Assembly (NCBI RefSeq): GCF_024259515.1
Contig: NZ_JANBWE010000002.1
Span: forward strand, 682,001-746,000
Direction of reading: 5' to 3'
DNA: 64,000 nucleotides
Origin: Salirhabdus salicampi
GTDB lineage: Bacteria; Bacillota; Bacilli; Bacillales; Alkalibacillaceae
The position numbers were made by a program, and so were the translations under genes. Shown here piece after piece: positions 7,976 to 19,400 of the stretch (within the stretch, counting starts at the first letter, position 1; each line of letters opens with the position of its first letter). A model generated the notes under the pieces. That model was not told the origin of the DNA, searched no databases, and worked only from the letters and a program-made list of their open reading frames with translations.

Positions 7976-9094
7976 GTGAAAACTATTAATCTTCACCGCT
8001 TCTTACGGCTGCTTCTTGTTATCGGTGTTATTGTAGGAGCCGGATTCTTATTTATCATAGTATCTAAATATACATATCCATTTATTATTGCTCTGATCAT
8101 TGCCTTTTTCATGAATCCTATTGTGAATTGGTTAGAACATAAAGCGAAAATGCCTAGAACGTTAGCGGTGTTCTTAACGATAATATTGATATTAGCAATT
8201 ATTGTAACTGTTGTGACCATATTAGTCGTAGAGATTATTGGTGGCACTACCTATTTAGCAAAAAAAGTACCAACTTACTTTGAAGAACTTGTTGAATATG
8301 TACAGGGAATCGTTGCCTCGCAGGTGATCCCTTTATATGAAAAGATTAGTTCAATGTTAGATAAATTAGACCCGGGTCAAAAAGAACAAATTATGGACCA
8401 AATTAGCAATATCGGATCAGACATTGCTACTACAGGGAAAGAAATGTTAACTGGCATTTTAACTTGGATACCGCAGCAAATTGCAGGTATACCTAACTTC
8501 GCAACAGTACTCATTTTCTCACTATTAGGTACATTCTTTATTAGCAAGGACTGGTATAAACTAGTACGTCTGTTCAAAAATTTCACTCCGGAAAAAGTTG
8601 TTACTTCTAGTGGGAGCGTTGTAAAAGGTTTACAAGGGGCATTGTTCGGCTTTGTAAAAGCTCAACTCACCCTGATTACCATTACCGGTGTCATTGTGTT
8701 AATTGGTCTACTCATATTAAGAGTAGAATACGCCATTACGATTGCATTACTCACTGCTGTGGTGGATTTATTACCTTATTTGGGTACCGGCCTTATCTTT
8801 GTTCCGTGGATACTTTATTTATTTTTTACCGGAAACTATTTTTTAACAATCGGTCTAGCTGTATTATACATTATCGTTATTGTACAGCGACAAATGATGG
8901 AGCCAAAAATATTATCTACAAATATCGGACTTGACCCACTTGCTACACTTATCGCTTTATTTGTTGGATTTAAGTTGTTCGGGTTTGTCGGGTTAATTAT
9001 CGGACCTGTCGTGCTCGTCATTTTAAATACACTGTATAAAACCGGGATTTTTCACGAAATATGGGAATATATTAAAGGAGAACCAAAACGGTAA
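7976..9094 (+). CDS. ytvI: AI-2E family transporter (YtvI)
   Basis: 372 aa with about eight membrane segments: two near the N-terminus, a long soluble stretch at about 100-150, then six more. This is the AI-2E/PerM-like exporter layout, and the C-terminal LLPYLGTG and GLIIGPVVLVIL stretches are typical. Substrate is unknown; members export small molecules or cations, and B. subtilis YtvI has the same position. It starts at a GTG with an AGAGGAGGT ribosome site and ends in a bidirectional terminator shared with fxsA. Confidence 0.9.
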   Translation: MKTINLHRFLRLLLVIGVIVGAGFLFIIVSKYTYPFIIALIIAFFMNPIVNWLEHKAKMPRTLAVFLTIILILAIIVTVVTILVVEIIGGTTYLAKKVPTYFEELVEYVQGIVASQVIPLYEKISSMLDKLDPGQKEQIMDQISNIGSDIATTGKEMLTGILTWIPQQIAGIPNFATVLIFSLLGTFFISKDWYKLVRLFKNFTPEKVVTSSGSVVKGLQGALFGFVKAQLTLITITGVIVLIGLLILRVEYAITIALLTAVVDLLPYLGTGLIFVPWILYLFFTGNYFLTIGLAVLYIIVIVQRQMMEPKILSTNIGLDPLATLIALFVGFKLFGFVGLIIGPVVLVILNTLYKTGIFHEIWEYIKGEPKR

Positions 9095-9124
9095 AAAGGT
9101 TTGCCATTAGGCAAACCTTTTTTT
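9093..9124. terminator. Bidirectional terminator between ytvI and fxsA
   Basis: AAAAAGGTTTGCC-ATTA-GGCAAACCTTTTTTT forms a perfect stem with T-tracts on both strands, between converging genes. Confidence 0.95.
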
Positions 9125-9521
9125 ACTTCCAGCGCCGAAATACCGTTACCGTACCTCGGTTCATCATTTGTCTCAATGTTTGTTTCATCCAATTTTTTGC
9201 TAGTTTACGGCTGTATGGTATTAAAAGAAGAAAACCTATTCCATCCGTAATAAACCCTGGAGTAAATAATAAAACAGCGCCAATCAAAATGCATATGCCA
9301 TCAAAAATCTGCTCACTAGGTGACCTGCCATAAGCCAGTTGATTTTGAGCCCGCCTTAACGTATCCAATCCTTGTTGTTTCGCAAGAAATGCCCCAATAA
9401 TACCTGTTAAAATAATACCACTCAAAACAACCCATACATTCGTTATGTTTCCTAGTAAGATAAATAGCCATATCTCTAATGCTGAAATTACGACAATGAG
9501 TAAAAAAAGCCACCGAAACAT
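9123..9521 (-). CDS. fxsA: FxsA family membrane protein
   Basis: 132 aa with three to four hydrophobic segments. The FxsA (UPF0716) signatures ALEIWLFILLGN near the N-terminus and PGFITDGIGFLLLIP near the C-terminus are clear. In E. coli, excess FxsA relieves F-plasmid exclusion of phage T7; its role in Bacillus is not known. The ATG at 9521 has GGAGGAG 9 nt upstream; an in-frame ATG at 9539 would overlap that ribosome site and is rejected. It lies downstream of pyk, as in B. subtilis, but behind a terminator. Confidence 0.9.
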   Translation of the reverse strand: MFRWLFLLIVVISALEIWLFILLGNITNVWVVLSGIILTGIIGAFLAKQQGLDTLRRAQNQLAYGRSPSEQIFDGICILIGAVLLFTPGFITDGIGFLLLIPYSRKLAKNWMKQTLRQMMNRGTVTVFRRWK

Positions 9522-9562
9522 CTTTGCCTCTCCTCCCATTTTTCCTTACCTCTTTACATTCG

Positions 9563-9589
9563 AAAAAAAGGAGGTAACCCCTCCTTTTT
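9563..9589 (-). terminator. Terminator after pyk
   Basis: AAAAAGGAGG-GGTTA-CCTCCTTTTTTT on the minus strand, directly after the pyk stop codon. Confidence 0.92.
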
Positions 9590-9591
9590 CT

Positions 9592-11352
9592 CTAGATGAC
9601 ACTTGCATGTCCTTTATATATATCACCTTTAGTTGCATCTACTGTAATTTCCTCACCATCTTTGATAGTTGAAGTTGCATCCTTAACACCAACTACAACA
9701 GGAATTCCTAGGCTTAACCCTACAACTGCTGCATGGGATGTAAGGCCACCTTCTTCTGTTATGATACCTGCAGCTTTTTCTATAGCTGGCATCATATCTT
9801 TGTCTGTTGTTGAAGTCACGATTACATCACCTTGTCTTACTTTGCTAATCGCTTCTTCGGCAGATGTTGTAACTACAGCACGACCGTAGGTTGAACGTTG
9901 TCCGATCCCTTGCCCTTTTGCAAGTACATCGCCCACAACATGAACTTTCATTAAGTTTGTTGTTCCGCTCTCACCAACTGGAACACCTGCAGTAATGATT
10001 ACTTTGTCCCCGCGTTCAAACAGGTTTGATTCCAACCCTTTATTAATCGCTGCATCAAGCATTTCATCTGTTGTCGTAACCGTCTCACCAATAACAGATT
10101 CAACACCCCATACGAGGGATAGTTGACGCGAAACTGTATCATGTGCTGTTACGGCTACAATTGGTGCCTTAGGACGATACTTAGAAATCATTCTGGCAGT
10201 ATGTCCACTTTCCGTTGGGGTTAAAATTGCATTTACTTGCAGGTTTTCTGCAGTATAGGATACAGAATGACCAATTGCTTCCGTAATGGAGAAGTCTACA
10301 TCTTCTGCAATTTTATTAAAGATCATTTTATGATCGAGTGCATTTTCTGTACGAATTGCAATGTTATACATTGTTTTCACTGATTCAACTGGATAAGAAC
10401 CTGCAGCCGTTTCTCCTGATAGCATAATCGCATCAGTTCCGTCGAATATAGCGTTTGCTACGTCACTTGCTTCTGCTCTTGTAGGTCTTGGATTACGTTG
10501 CATTGAGTCAAGCATTTGTGTAGCTGTAATAACTGGCTTTCCGGCACGGTTACACTTCCGGATCAACATTTTTTGCACTAACGGTACTTCTTCTGCTGGA
10601 ATTTCAACACCTAAGTCACCACGTGCAACCATTAAACCGTCACTAACTTCCAAGATCTCATCAATGTTATCGACACCTTCTTGGTTTTCGATTTTCGGAA
10701 TAATTTTTATATGTTGGGCATTATGTTCCTCTAATAGTTCGCGAATTTCTAGTACGTCGGATGGTCGACGAACAAAAGAGGCAGCGATGAAATCGACACC
10801 TTGTTCGATTCCGAAAACAATGTCGCTCGCATCTTTATCCGTAATACCTGGTAAGTTCACACTTACGTTTGGTACGTTAACGCCCTTTTTGTTTTTCAAT
10901 ACACCAGAATTTAAAATTTTCGTTGTTAATTCATTGTTATCCTTATCAATTGCTGTTACTTCTAGTTCAACTAATCCATCGTCTAATAAAATTTTAGAAC
11001 CAACGTGAACATCTTCTATTAATCCGGGATAAGTAACAGAGAATCGTTCTTTGTCACCTTCAATAGGGTCCATGGATACTTTAATTTCATTACCTGCTTC
11101 TAATTGTACTTCGCCATCCTTCATCACACCTGTGCGAATTTCTGGGCCTTTTGTATCCAATAGAATGGCTACTGTTTTACCGGTTTGTTGTGATGCTTCA
11201 CGAATGTTCTCAATTCTTGCTCGATGCTCATCGTGGTCACCATGTGAAAAATTTAATCGTGCAACATTCATTCCTGCATCAATTAGCGAAGTTAAGGTTT
11301 CTGTTGCTTCTGAAGCTGGTCCTATAGTACAAACAATTTTAGTACGTTTCAT
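9592..11352 (-). CDS. pyk: Pyruvate kinase with C-terminal PEP-utiliser-like domain
   Basis: 586 aa, the longer Bacillus-type enzyme rather than the about 470 aa standard form. It makes pyruvate and ATP from PEP and ADP. Residues 1-345 hold the TIM barrel (start [13 protein letters not shown], active site [25 protein letters not shown]). The C domain covers about 355-470. An extra domain at about 490-586 resembles the swivelling PEP-utiliser domain ([21 protein letters not shown]). The ATG at 11352 follows AAAGAGGGG. It is 18 bp downstream of pfkA and co-transcribed with it. Confidence 0.97.
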   Translation of the reverse strand: MKRTKIVCTIGPASEATETLTSLIDAGMNVARLNFSHGDHDEHRARIENIREASQQTGKTVAILLDTKGPEIRTGVMKDGEVQLEAGNEIKVSMDPIEGDKERFSVTYPGLIEDVHVGSKILLDDGLVELEVTAIDKDNNELTTKILNSGVLKNKKGVNVPNVSVNLPGITDKDASDIVFGIEQGVDFIAASFVRRPSDVLEIRELLEEHNAQHIKIIPKIENQEGVDNIDEILEVSDGLMVARGDLGVEIPAEEVPLVQKMLIRKCNRAGKPVITATQMLDSMQRNPRPTRAEASDVANAIFDGTDAIMLSGETAAGSYPVESVKTMYNIAIRTENALDHKMIFNKIAEDVDFSITEAIGHSVSYTAENLQVNAILTPTESGHTARMISKYRPKAPIVAVTAHDTVSRQLSLVWGVESVIGETVTTTDEMLDAAINKGLESNLFERGDKVIITAGVPVGESGTTNLMKVHVVGDVLAKGQGIGQRSTYGRAVVTTSAEEAISKVRQGDVIVTSTTDKDMMPAIEKAAGIITEEGGLTSHAAVVGLSLGIPVVVGVKDATSTIKDGEEITVDATKGDIYKGHASVI

Positions 11353-11370
11353 AACTTTCCCCTCTTTCCA

Positions 11371-12419
<1,049 letters not shown>

Positions 12420-12474
12420 CAATTTCCCTCATTTTTAGAATATACCAAACATTTTATTTCATCCATTACAGGCG

Positions 12475-12508
12475 TAAAAAAAGACCGTGCAACCTTAACG
12501 ATTGCACG
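12475..12508 (-). terminator. Terminator after accDA
   Basis: CGTGCAA pairs with TTGCACG on the minus strand around a 9-nt loop, followed by GGTC and seven T. It lies just past the accA stop codon. Confidence 0.85.
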
Positions 12509-12514
12509 ACTTCA

Positions 12515-13480
12515 TTATTCAGGAAGTACTGAAAACGCTCCCATGTGGTTATATTTTTCCCAGCGTTGCTCTAATAATTCTTCCGTAGTGAACTTTGACA
12601 ATGTTTCGATTGAGTTGTTTAGTACCTCATCTATATTATTAGCTTGTTGTTCAATATCACGATGTGCTCCACCTTTAACTTCAGGTATAATTTCATCGAT
12701 AATATTAAGCTCTTTCAAATCATAAGATGTAATCTTCATTGTCTCTGCTGCCTTTTGTGCTAGATTGGAGTCCTTCCAAAGGAGGGCGGCTGCACCCTCT
12801 GGTGAAATTACAGAGTAGGTAGAGTTTTCTAGCATATGAATGTGGTCACCAACACCTAAAGCTAATGCTCCACCACTTCCACCTTCTCCAATAACGATAC
12901 AAATAATTGGTACAGTTAAACCTGCCATCTCTTTTAAATTGCGAGCAATAGCCTCACTTTGACCTCGTTCTTCTGCTGCTTTTCCTGGATAAGCACCTTT
13001 TGTATCAATAAAGCATACAACTGGTCGATTAAATTTCTCCGCCTGTTTCATGAGTCGAAGTGCTTTTCGATATCCTTCCGGATGAGGCATTCCAAAGTTA
13101 CGGCGTAAATTTTCTTTCGTATCTTTCCCACGTTGATGACCAATGACAGTAATAGGTTGTCCTTTATATTTCGCTATACCCGAAACGATTGCTTCATCGT
13201 CACCATATAAACGGTCGCCGTGAACTTCTATAAAATCTGTAAACAAGGCATGTATATAGTCTAACGTAGTAGGACGCTTAGAATGTCTCGCCATTTGCAC
13301 ACGATCCCATGGCTGCATGTTTCCATACACTTCTGCTTCTAACTTTTCTAAGCGTACTTCTAATTTTTCAATTTCTTCTGTTAAATCGATAGAACTATCG
13401 CTCGTAAACTTTCGTAATTCTGCAATTTTATTTTTCAGTTCAACCACTGGTTTTTCGAACTCTAACACTTGTTCTTTCAT
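12515..13480 (-). CDS. accA: Acetyl-CoA carboxylase, carboxyltransferase alpha subunit
   Basis: 321 aa. With AccD it forms the A2B2 carboxyltransferase that moves CO2 from biotin (on AccB) to acetyl-CoA, giving malonyl-CoA for fatty acids. The N-terminal helical part (1-60) carries the [13 protein letters not shown] start. The crotonase-like domain has [18 protein letters not shown] and the oxyanion-hole [12 protein letters not shown]. The ATG at 13480 overlaps the accD stop as TAATG and the GGAGGTGAT ribosome site lies inside accD, so the two subunits are translationally coupled. Confidence 0.97.
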   Translation of the reverse strand: MKEQVLEFEKPVVELKNKIAELRKFTSDSSIDLTEEIEKLEVRLEKLEAEVYGNMQPWDRVQMARHSKRPTTLDYIHALFTDFIEVHGDRLYGDDEAIVSGIAKYKGQPITVIGHQRGKDTKENLRRNFGMPHPEGYRKALRLMKQAEKFNRPVVCFIDTKGAYPGKAAEERGQSEAIARNLKEMAGLTVPIICIVIGEGGSGGALALGVGDHIHMLENSTYSVISPEGAAALLWKDSNLAQKAAETMKITSYDLKELNIIDEIIPEVKGGAHRDIEQQANNIDEVLNNSIETLSKFTTEELLEQRWEKYNHMGAFSVLPE

Positions 13481-14337
13481 TATTCATCACCTCCAGGTTG
13501 ATGAAGGTCCAATAAAGTTGTTAATGTTGATTTCATATCTTGTCGCTCGACTACTTTATCTAATTGTCCATGTTTCAGTAAAAACTCGGCCGTTTGAAAA
13601 TCTTCAGGCAGTTTTTCACGGATTGTCTGTTCGATAATTCTTCGGCCAGCGAATCCAATTAAAGCACCTGGCTCAGCCAAATTATAATCACCGAGGGATG
13701 CAAAGCTGGCAGAAACTCCGCCTGTTGTTGGATGAGTCATAACAGAAATCATTAATCCACCGTCTTTGTGATGCCTTTCAATCGCCATAGAGGTTTTCGT
13801 CATTTGCATTAAGCTTAAAACCCCTTCTTGCATACGGGCACCACCTGAAGCGGTGAAGATAATAAATGGTAACTTTTCTTTTCTCGCTTGTTCAACAGCT
13901 AACGCAATTTTTTCGCCAACTACTGAGCCCATGCTTCCCATTCGAAACCTTGAGTCCATTACAGCAAACGCCGTTGCGAAGCCGTTAATCGTCCCTTTCC
14001 CGGTAACGACTGCTTCATTTAATCCAGTCTTCTCTTGGTCTTTCTTAATCTTATCCAAATATCCCGGAAATCCTAGTGGGTTTTCCGAAACAATATTTTC
14101 GTTCCATTCTGTAAAGGATTCTGCATCAAACAAACTGTCTATACGCTCTTGAGCAGTCATTGGGTGATGATACCCACAGTTTGGGCACACTTTTAAAGAG
14201 TTATATAACTCTTTGCGATAAAAAATCTTTTTACAAGATGGGCACTTTTGCATTAGTCCTTCGGGAATATCTTGTTTTGCTTCCTCACGAGGGATGGTAG
14301 CATATTTTTTCTTTTTGCTAAATATATCCTTAAGCAA
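13480..14337 (-). CDS. accD: Acetyl-CoA carboxylase, carboxyltransferase beta subunit
   Basis: 285 aa. An N-terminal zinc ribbon with four cysteines ([12 protein letters not shown] and CPNCGYHH) is followed by a crotonase-fold carboxyltransferase domain ([36 protein letters not shown]). I place the start at a TTG (14337), giving [16 protein letters not shown], which fits B. subtilis AccD and has AAAGGAGG 8 nt upstream. A longer in-frame reading from 14361 would run through that ribosome site. Coupled to accA by a one-base stop/start overlap. Confidence 0.95.
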   Translation of the reverse strand: MLKDIFSKKKKYATIPREEAKQDIPEGLMQKCPSCKKIFYRKELYNSLKVCPNCGYHHPMTAQERIDSLFDAESFTEWNENIVSENPLGFPGYLDKIKKDQEKTGLNEAVVTGKGTINGFATAFAVMDSRFRMGSMGSVVGEKIALAVEQARKEKLPFIIFTASGGARMQEGVLSLMQMTKTSMAIERHHKDGGLMISVMTHPTTGGVSASFASLGDYNLAEPGALIGFAGRRIIEQTIREKLPEDFQTAEFLLKHGQLDKVVERQDMKSTLTTLLDLHQPGGDE

Positions 14338-14436
14338 GGCATTTTCCTCCTTTAGTAACAAAAAGCTGATGCATAGTAAAACAAACCATAAACCAATAAA
14401 ATCAAAATGTAAAACAATAAATAAATGCTTACTTTA

Positions 14437-15057
14437 TTAAGTTAACCTTTGTTTATATGCTTGTTTCATTGTTTCGTTAACTTGCTCCATTTGTCGACGC
14501 TCAATTCCGTCAAGCAAACGGTAGTATACTTCCTTTTGAAAAATAACTTTGGAAGACGTTCGGGAAAAGTCTTCAATTAGTTGCCATATTTTCAATAATA
14601 AATGATTATTAATCGTTTGAAAAATTTTAAAAAAGAAACGAAAATGTCTTAGTTCATCTTGACTCATTTCAATAATTCGTCGTAACTCGATGACATCTTC
14701 TTTTTGTAAATGGGCCATTGCTTCTTTTGTACCATTCAGCTCTAGCATTTCTTTTACTTGTAATAGTTCTTCTTTAGCGTTTGATTCACGTAAAATAAAT
14801 GTAGAAAGTAACTCAACTGTTTGATAAGGCTTATATTCCCGCAAAAACGTCCCTTCTCCTTGCCTCGTTTCGATTAAACCTAATAACTCCATTGCTCGCA
14901 AGGCTTCTCGAACAGAAGAACGTCCTGCCATCAGCTGTTCTGAAAGCTCCCTTTCGGAAGGAAGTTTATCACCAGGAGAAAGGGAATACTTATCTATATA
15001 TTGACGAATTTGTTCGAGTACATCTTGATATACTTTTCTTTTCTCATTTGCGAACAC
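14437..15057 (-). CDS. GntR/FadR-type transcriptional regulator
   Basis: 206 aa. An N-terminal winged helix-turn-helix (about 8-75) reads LPSERELSEQLMAGRSSVREALRAMELLGLIETRQGEGTFL when joined, the classic GntR signature. The all-helical C-terminal part (about 95-200) resembles a short FadR-C/FCD ligand domain. The start is GTG at 15057 after GAGGGGAT. It lies 46 bp downstream of malic enzyme on the same strand and upstream of accDA. A perfect FadR-type operator sits at the malic enzyme promoter, so I infer it represses its own operon. The ligand is unknown; a C4 or C3 acid is a guess. Confidence 0.87.
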   Translation of the reverse strand: MFANEKRKVYQDVLEQIRQYIDKYSLSPGDKLPSERELSEQLMAGRSSVREALRAMELLGLIETRQGEGTFLREYKPYQTVELLSTFILRESNAKEELLQVKEMLELNGTKEAMAHLQKEDVIELRRIIEMSQDELRHFRFFFKIFQTINNHLLLKIWQLIEDFSRTSSKVIFQKEVYYRLLDGIERRQMEQVNETMKQAYKQRLT

Positions 15058-15103
15058 CGATGTTCATCCCCTCTCTACAAGGAAAGAAAGGTAATTCTCC
15101 TAG

Positions 15104-16342
15104 TTACTCCTCATCGATAAGAGCTAAACGTCTCGTTTTGTCTGCAACTTCCTCAGGAGAAACTTGATGTCTTGCCACTCCTGATTCAATGGCTGCTTTT
15201 GCAACACTTGCAGCTACTGCCGGTGCTACACGAGCATCAAATGGTGCAGGTATGACATAGTCCTCATTTAATTCATCCTCTTGTACGAGGGAGGCAATCG
15301 CTTCTGCTGCAGCAATTTTCATCTTTTCATTAATACGAGTAGCACGAACGTCTAAAGCACCACGGAAAATTCCTGGAAACGCTAGTACGTTATTCACTTG
15401 GTTAGGGAAGTCTGACCGGCCTGTCCCAATTACTTTCGCTCCTGCTTCCTTTGCGTCCTCTGGCATAATTTCAGGGTCTGGATTCGCCATAGCAAAAATA
15501 ATCGGGTCACGGTTCATTTTTTCAATCATCTCTTTTGAAAGTAGGCCACCTACAGAAACACCTACGAATACGTCAGCTTCTTCCATGACTTCCTCTAGGG
15601 AACCTTCTAGTTTAGCTTTGTTCGTAATTTTTGCAATTTCGTCCTTCACATCATTCATACCAAATGTACGACCTTCATAAATCGCACCTTTTGAATCACA
15701 CATAATCATATCACGTACGCCTAGGCTATATAAAAGTTTTATAATAGCAATCCCGGCAGCTCCTGCTCCATTCGCTACAACACGGATATCAGAAAATGAC
15801 TTGTTCACGAGTTTCAACGCGTTAATAAGTCCTGCTACTGTCACGATAGCTGTACCATGTTGATCATCGTGAAATATTGGGATGTTTGTTTCTTTCTTTA
15901 AACGTTCTTCAATAATGAAGCAGTTCGGTGCAGCAATATCCTCTAAATTCACACCACCAAAAGTTGGCTCCATTAATTTTACTGTGTTTACGATTTCATC
16001 AATGTTACGTGTATTTAAACAAATAGGGAAAGCATCTACTCCGGCAAAGCTTTTAAACAAGGCTGCTTTTCCTTCCATGACCGGTAATGCAGCTTCTGGA
16101 CCTATATTTCCTAATCCTAAAACAGCAGATCCATCACTTACAACCGCAACCATGTTTCCTTTCATCGTATATTCATAGACATCATCACGACGATCATAGA
16201 TTTCCTTACAAGGTTCTGCCACTCCTGGAGAGTATGCTAAACTTAAATCGCGAGCATTTTTTACAGGAACCTTAGAATGTGTTTCAAGTTTACCTTTATT
16301 AACCCTATGTACATGCAAAGCTTCTTCCCTTAAATTAGACAC
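15104..16342 (-). CDS. ytsJ: NAD(P)-dependent malic enzyme (YtsJ type)
   Basis: 412 aa, as B. subtilis YtsJ, the NADP-preferring malic enzyme that turns malate into pyruvate, CO2 and NADPH. Visible parts: SLAYSPGVAEPCKEI, the catalytic Tyr/Lys region, the metal ligands in NLEDIAAPNCF and FHDDQHGTA, and a Rossmann motif VVANGAGAAGIAI. The start is GTG at 16342 with AAAGGAG 9 nt upstream. It leads a two-gene unit with the GntR regulator and has a clear promoter and operator. NADPH supply next to accDA suits fatty acid synthesis. Confidence 0.96.
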   Translation of the reverse strand: MSNLREEALHVHRVNKGKLETHSKVPVKNARDLSLAYSPGVAEPCKEIYDRRDDVYEYTMKGNMVAVVSDGSAVLGLGNIGPEAALPVMEGKAALFKSFAGVDAFPICLNTRNIDEIVNTVKLMEPTFGGVNLEDIAAPNCFIIEERLKKETNIPIFHDDQHGTAIVTVAGLINALKLVNKSFSDIRVVANGAGAAGIAIIKLLYSLGVRDMIMCDSKGAIYEGRTFGMNDVKDEIAKITNKAKLEGSLEEVMEEADVFVGVSVGGLLSKEMIEKMNRDPIIFAMANPDPEIMPEDAKEAGAKVIGTGRSDFPNQVNNVLAFPGIFRGALDVRATRINEKMKIAAAEAIASLVQEDELNEDYVIPAPFDARVAPAVAASVAKAAIESGVARHQVSPEEVADKTRRLALIDEE

Positions 16343-16396
16343 GAATTATCGCTCCTTTATCTTTACTCTCTGGCAAGATTATCCCCATTAAAATAT

Positions 16397-16407
16397 TGGT
16401 CTGACCA
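16397..16407. promoter_or_regulatory. FadR/GntR-type operator at the malic enzyme promoter
   Basis: TGGTCTGACCA is a perfect palindrome with the TGGTNNGACCA pattern recognised by FadR/PdhR/LldR-class GntR repressors. It lies just after the predicted transcription start (-10 at 16425-16420), so a bound repressor would block elongation or initiation. The likely binder is the GntR protein encoded by the next gene. Confidence 0.75.
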
Positions 16408-16419
16408 CTAGCTTATTCC

Positions 16420-16447
16420 ATTATAACAAAAGGTATATAGGTGTAAA
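16420..16447 (-). promoter_or_regulatory. Sigma-A promoter of malic enzyme
   Basis: On the minus strand TTTACA (16447-16442), a 16-bp spacer and TATAAT (16425-16420) preceded by TGT, an extended -10. Confidence 0.7.
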
Positions 16448-16467
16448 GGAAAATTGGTAATGTATCA

Positions 16468-19400
16468 TTATGCCCTATCACTTCGCTTTAAAGCAACGTT
16501 TCCTTCACCAAAAATATCTTTTAAAGCATGTAAACAATCTCGTACTGGTTTTATATAAAATTGTTCAGATAATTGATATGTTTCCTTGCGCCTCGATGAG
16601 TATACGATTACCGGTACTTCCCCCGGATACTTATCGGCAATCTTTTTAATTTTCGTTAATTGATGTTTTTCATCCCGATCATATAATCTGATAAACAATT
16701 TTTCCTTAGTCGTTACCTCTTGTTCATTTTCAAGATCAAAAGTTTCCATATGCTGCACAACCCATTGTGGTTCCCCATTACGTAAGTCTACTTTCCCTTT
16801 GACAAAAACAATGAGTTCTTCTTTGATCCAGCGATTTAACGTCCGATATAGATCCGGAAAGATTACACCATCAATTTCGTCTGATTCATCCACAAATGTA
16901 ACAAAAGCCATTTGATCGCCTCGTTTTGTACGTATAACTCTCATATTTTGTAAGACAGCCACCCCACTTACATTATTGCCAATATGGTCGTCTAGCATCG
17001 AACGGATCGAAACAATCCCCCTTCTCCTAAGTTGCTTACGGTAAGTAGCTAGAGGGTGACTTGATAAATACATCCCTACCATGTCTTTTTCCAGGGCTAA
17101 TTTATGAAAAGTAGAAAAGGGCTCTGTTTCAGTATACGTAGAATCTAATGTGAATTGGTCGCCAAATAACGTTTCCTGTGCAGAAAATCCGCCAAATAAC
17201 TCCCCTTGTTCTAAAGCTTGATCTAATGACGCTAATAAGGAAGCTCTATTGTCATACGTCTCATCAAATGCACCCGCTAAAATAAGGGACTCCAATACAG
17301 AGCGGTTGACCGTTTTCAATGGAACTCGCTGACAGAAGTCAAAGAGGTTCCGAAACGGCTTGTTTCCACGTGCAGCAACAATGGCATCTACTGCTTGCTT
17401 CCCAACTCCTTTAATGACGAGAAGAGACATACGTAAGTTTTGCTTCCCCTCTACAGTAAACTTGCTATAACTATGGTTAATGGAGGGAGACAAAATTTTT
17501 AATCGGAAATCTTTCGCTTCTTTCACGTATTCACGTAGCTTTTCCTGATTATGCGAAACTGAGCTTAATAGTTCTGCGAAAAAGTAAGCTGGGTAATGTG
17601 CCTTCAAGTAGGCTAGTTGATAGGAAATCAAACTATAGGCGACAGCATGACTCCGATTAAATCCATAGTTGGCAAAGCGGACAATCCAATCGTAGATCTT
17701 TTCTGCCACTTGTTGGTCATATCCGTTTGCCATACATTTTTGAACAAATTTCTCTCTTTCTTTCGTTAATACATCTTTTTGTTTTTTACTTACGGCTCGT
17801 CTTAAAATATCCGCCTCCCCCAACGAATAATCTCCAATACGATTTGCGATTTGCATAATTTGTTCTTGATAGATTAAAACACCATACGTTCGCTTTAAGA
17901 TCGGCTTTAAATCGGGGTGGGGATATGTGACCGTTTCTTCTCCGTGCTTTCGTTTAATAAATGTCGGTATATATTCCATAGGACCTGGTCGGTATAAAGC
18001 ATTGACCGCCACTACATCTTCTATATGTTCGGGCTTCAGCTGTGTAAGTACTTTTTTCATACCTGAAGACTCGAGTTGAAAAATACCTGTTGTTTTTCCT
18101 TTTTGTAATAGACGATACGCAAGTGGATCGTGAAGTGATATATGTTTTAACGAAAACTGGTTATCTTCAAATTTTTGTACCCGCTTTACAATTTGTTCCA
18201 TAAGGGATAAATTACGCAAACCTAAAAAATCCATTTTTAATAACCCGATTTGCTCAAGGTCGTTCATTGGGTACTGAGTTAACGCTACACCATGATGCCC
18301 GGACATTAAGGGAACGTATTGATATAACGGACGGTCACTAATCACAACACCAGCAGCATGTGTAGAATGATGTCGCGGTAAACCTTCCAATTTCACCCCA
18401 ACTTTAAATAACGTTTTTAAGCTCTCTGAATTTGAGATGTATTGGCGTAACGTATCTGAACCTTTGACTGTTTCTCTAAGGGATGGTACTTGAGGTGAAA
18501 TTTCTTTTAACAAATATTGTTCATCATGTTTATCTATCCCCATTGTCTTCATTAATTCTCTTAGTAAGGAGCGCGGTGCAAAGGTTCCAAAAGTAACAAT
18601 TTGGGCAACCCGATTATCACCATATTTTTGCAGAACGTATTGAATCACTTCATCTCGACGATGATCTGAAAAATCAATATCAATATCAGGCATGCTCATC
18701 CGTTCTGGGTTTAAAAACCGCTCAAAAAGTAAGTCATATTCAATTGGATCCACTTCTGTGATATCTAATAAATATGCTACTAGTGAACCGGCTGCAGAAC
18801 CTCGCCCAGGACCTGTCATAATATTTTCCTGCTTGGCATACTTCATAAAATCCCACACGATGAGGAAATAGTCACTAAATTCTTTTCCGTTAATTACACG
18901 TAACTCATGTCGTAGACGTTCTTTTGCAATCTCAATGTTATCTACATATTTCTCTTTTAATCGTTCTTCGCAAAGTTGTGTTAAATATTGCTCTGACGTG
19001 TAGTTCGGTGGTGTTGGAAATTTCGGTAACAAATGTTGCCCTAGTTTAAGTGATAAATTCGAACACATTGCGGCAATGTCCATCGTATTCTGAACTGCTC
19101 CAGGATATGCTTGAAATTTCCGTTCCATCTCCCCTTCGGATAGAAGTGATCTGTTCCTGGAATCAGGGCGCAACCGATCTTTTGACCAAAAACGTCCTTC
19201 TTTAATCGACCGCAAACAATCGTACGCTGCCTCATCCTCTTCTTGTAAGTACCTTACATCGTGAAGGGCAACTAGTTCCGCATGTTGTTGTTCAGTTACA
19301 TAAGCATTTGCCTGTTCGTTTGCTATTATTTCATAATCATGTCCGTGTTCTTGAATACCCAGGTACAATGTTTCTGTAGGCATGTGTTGAGTTATGGAAT

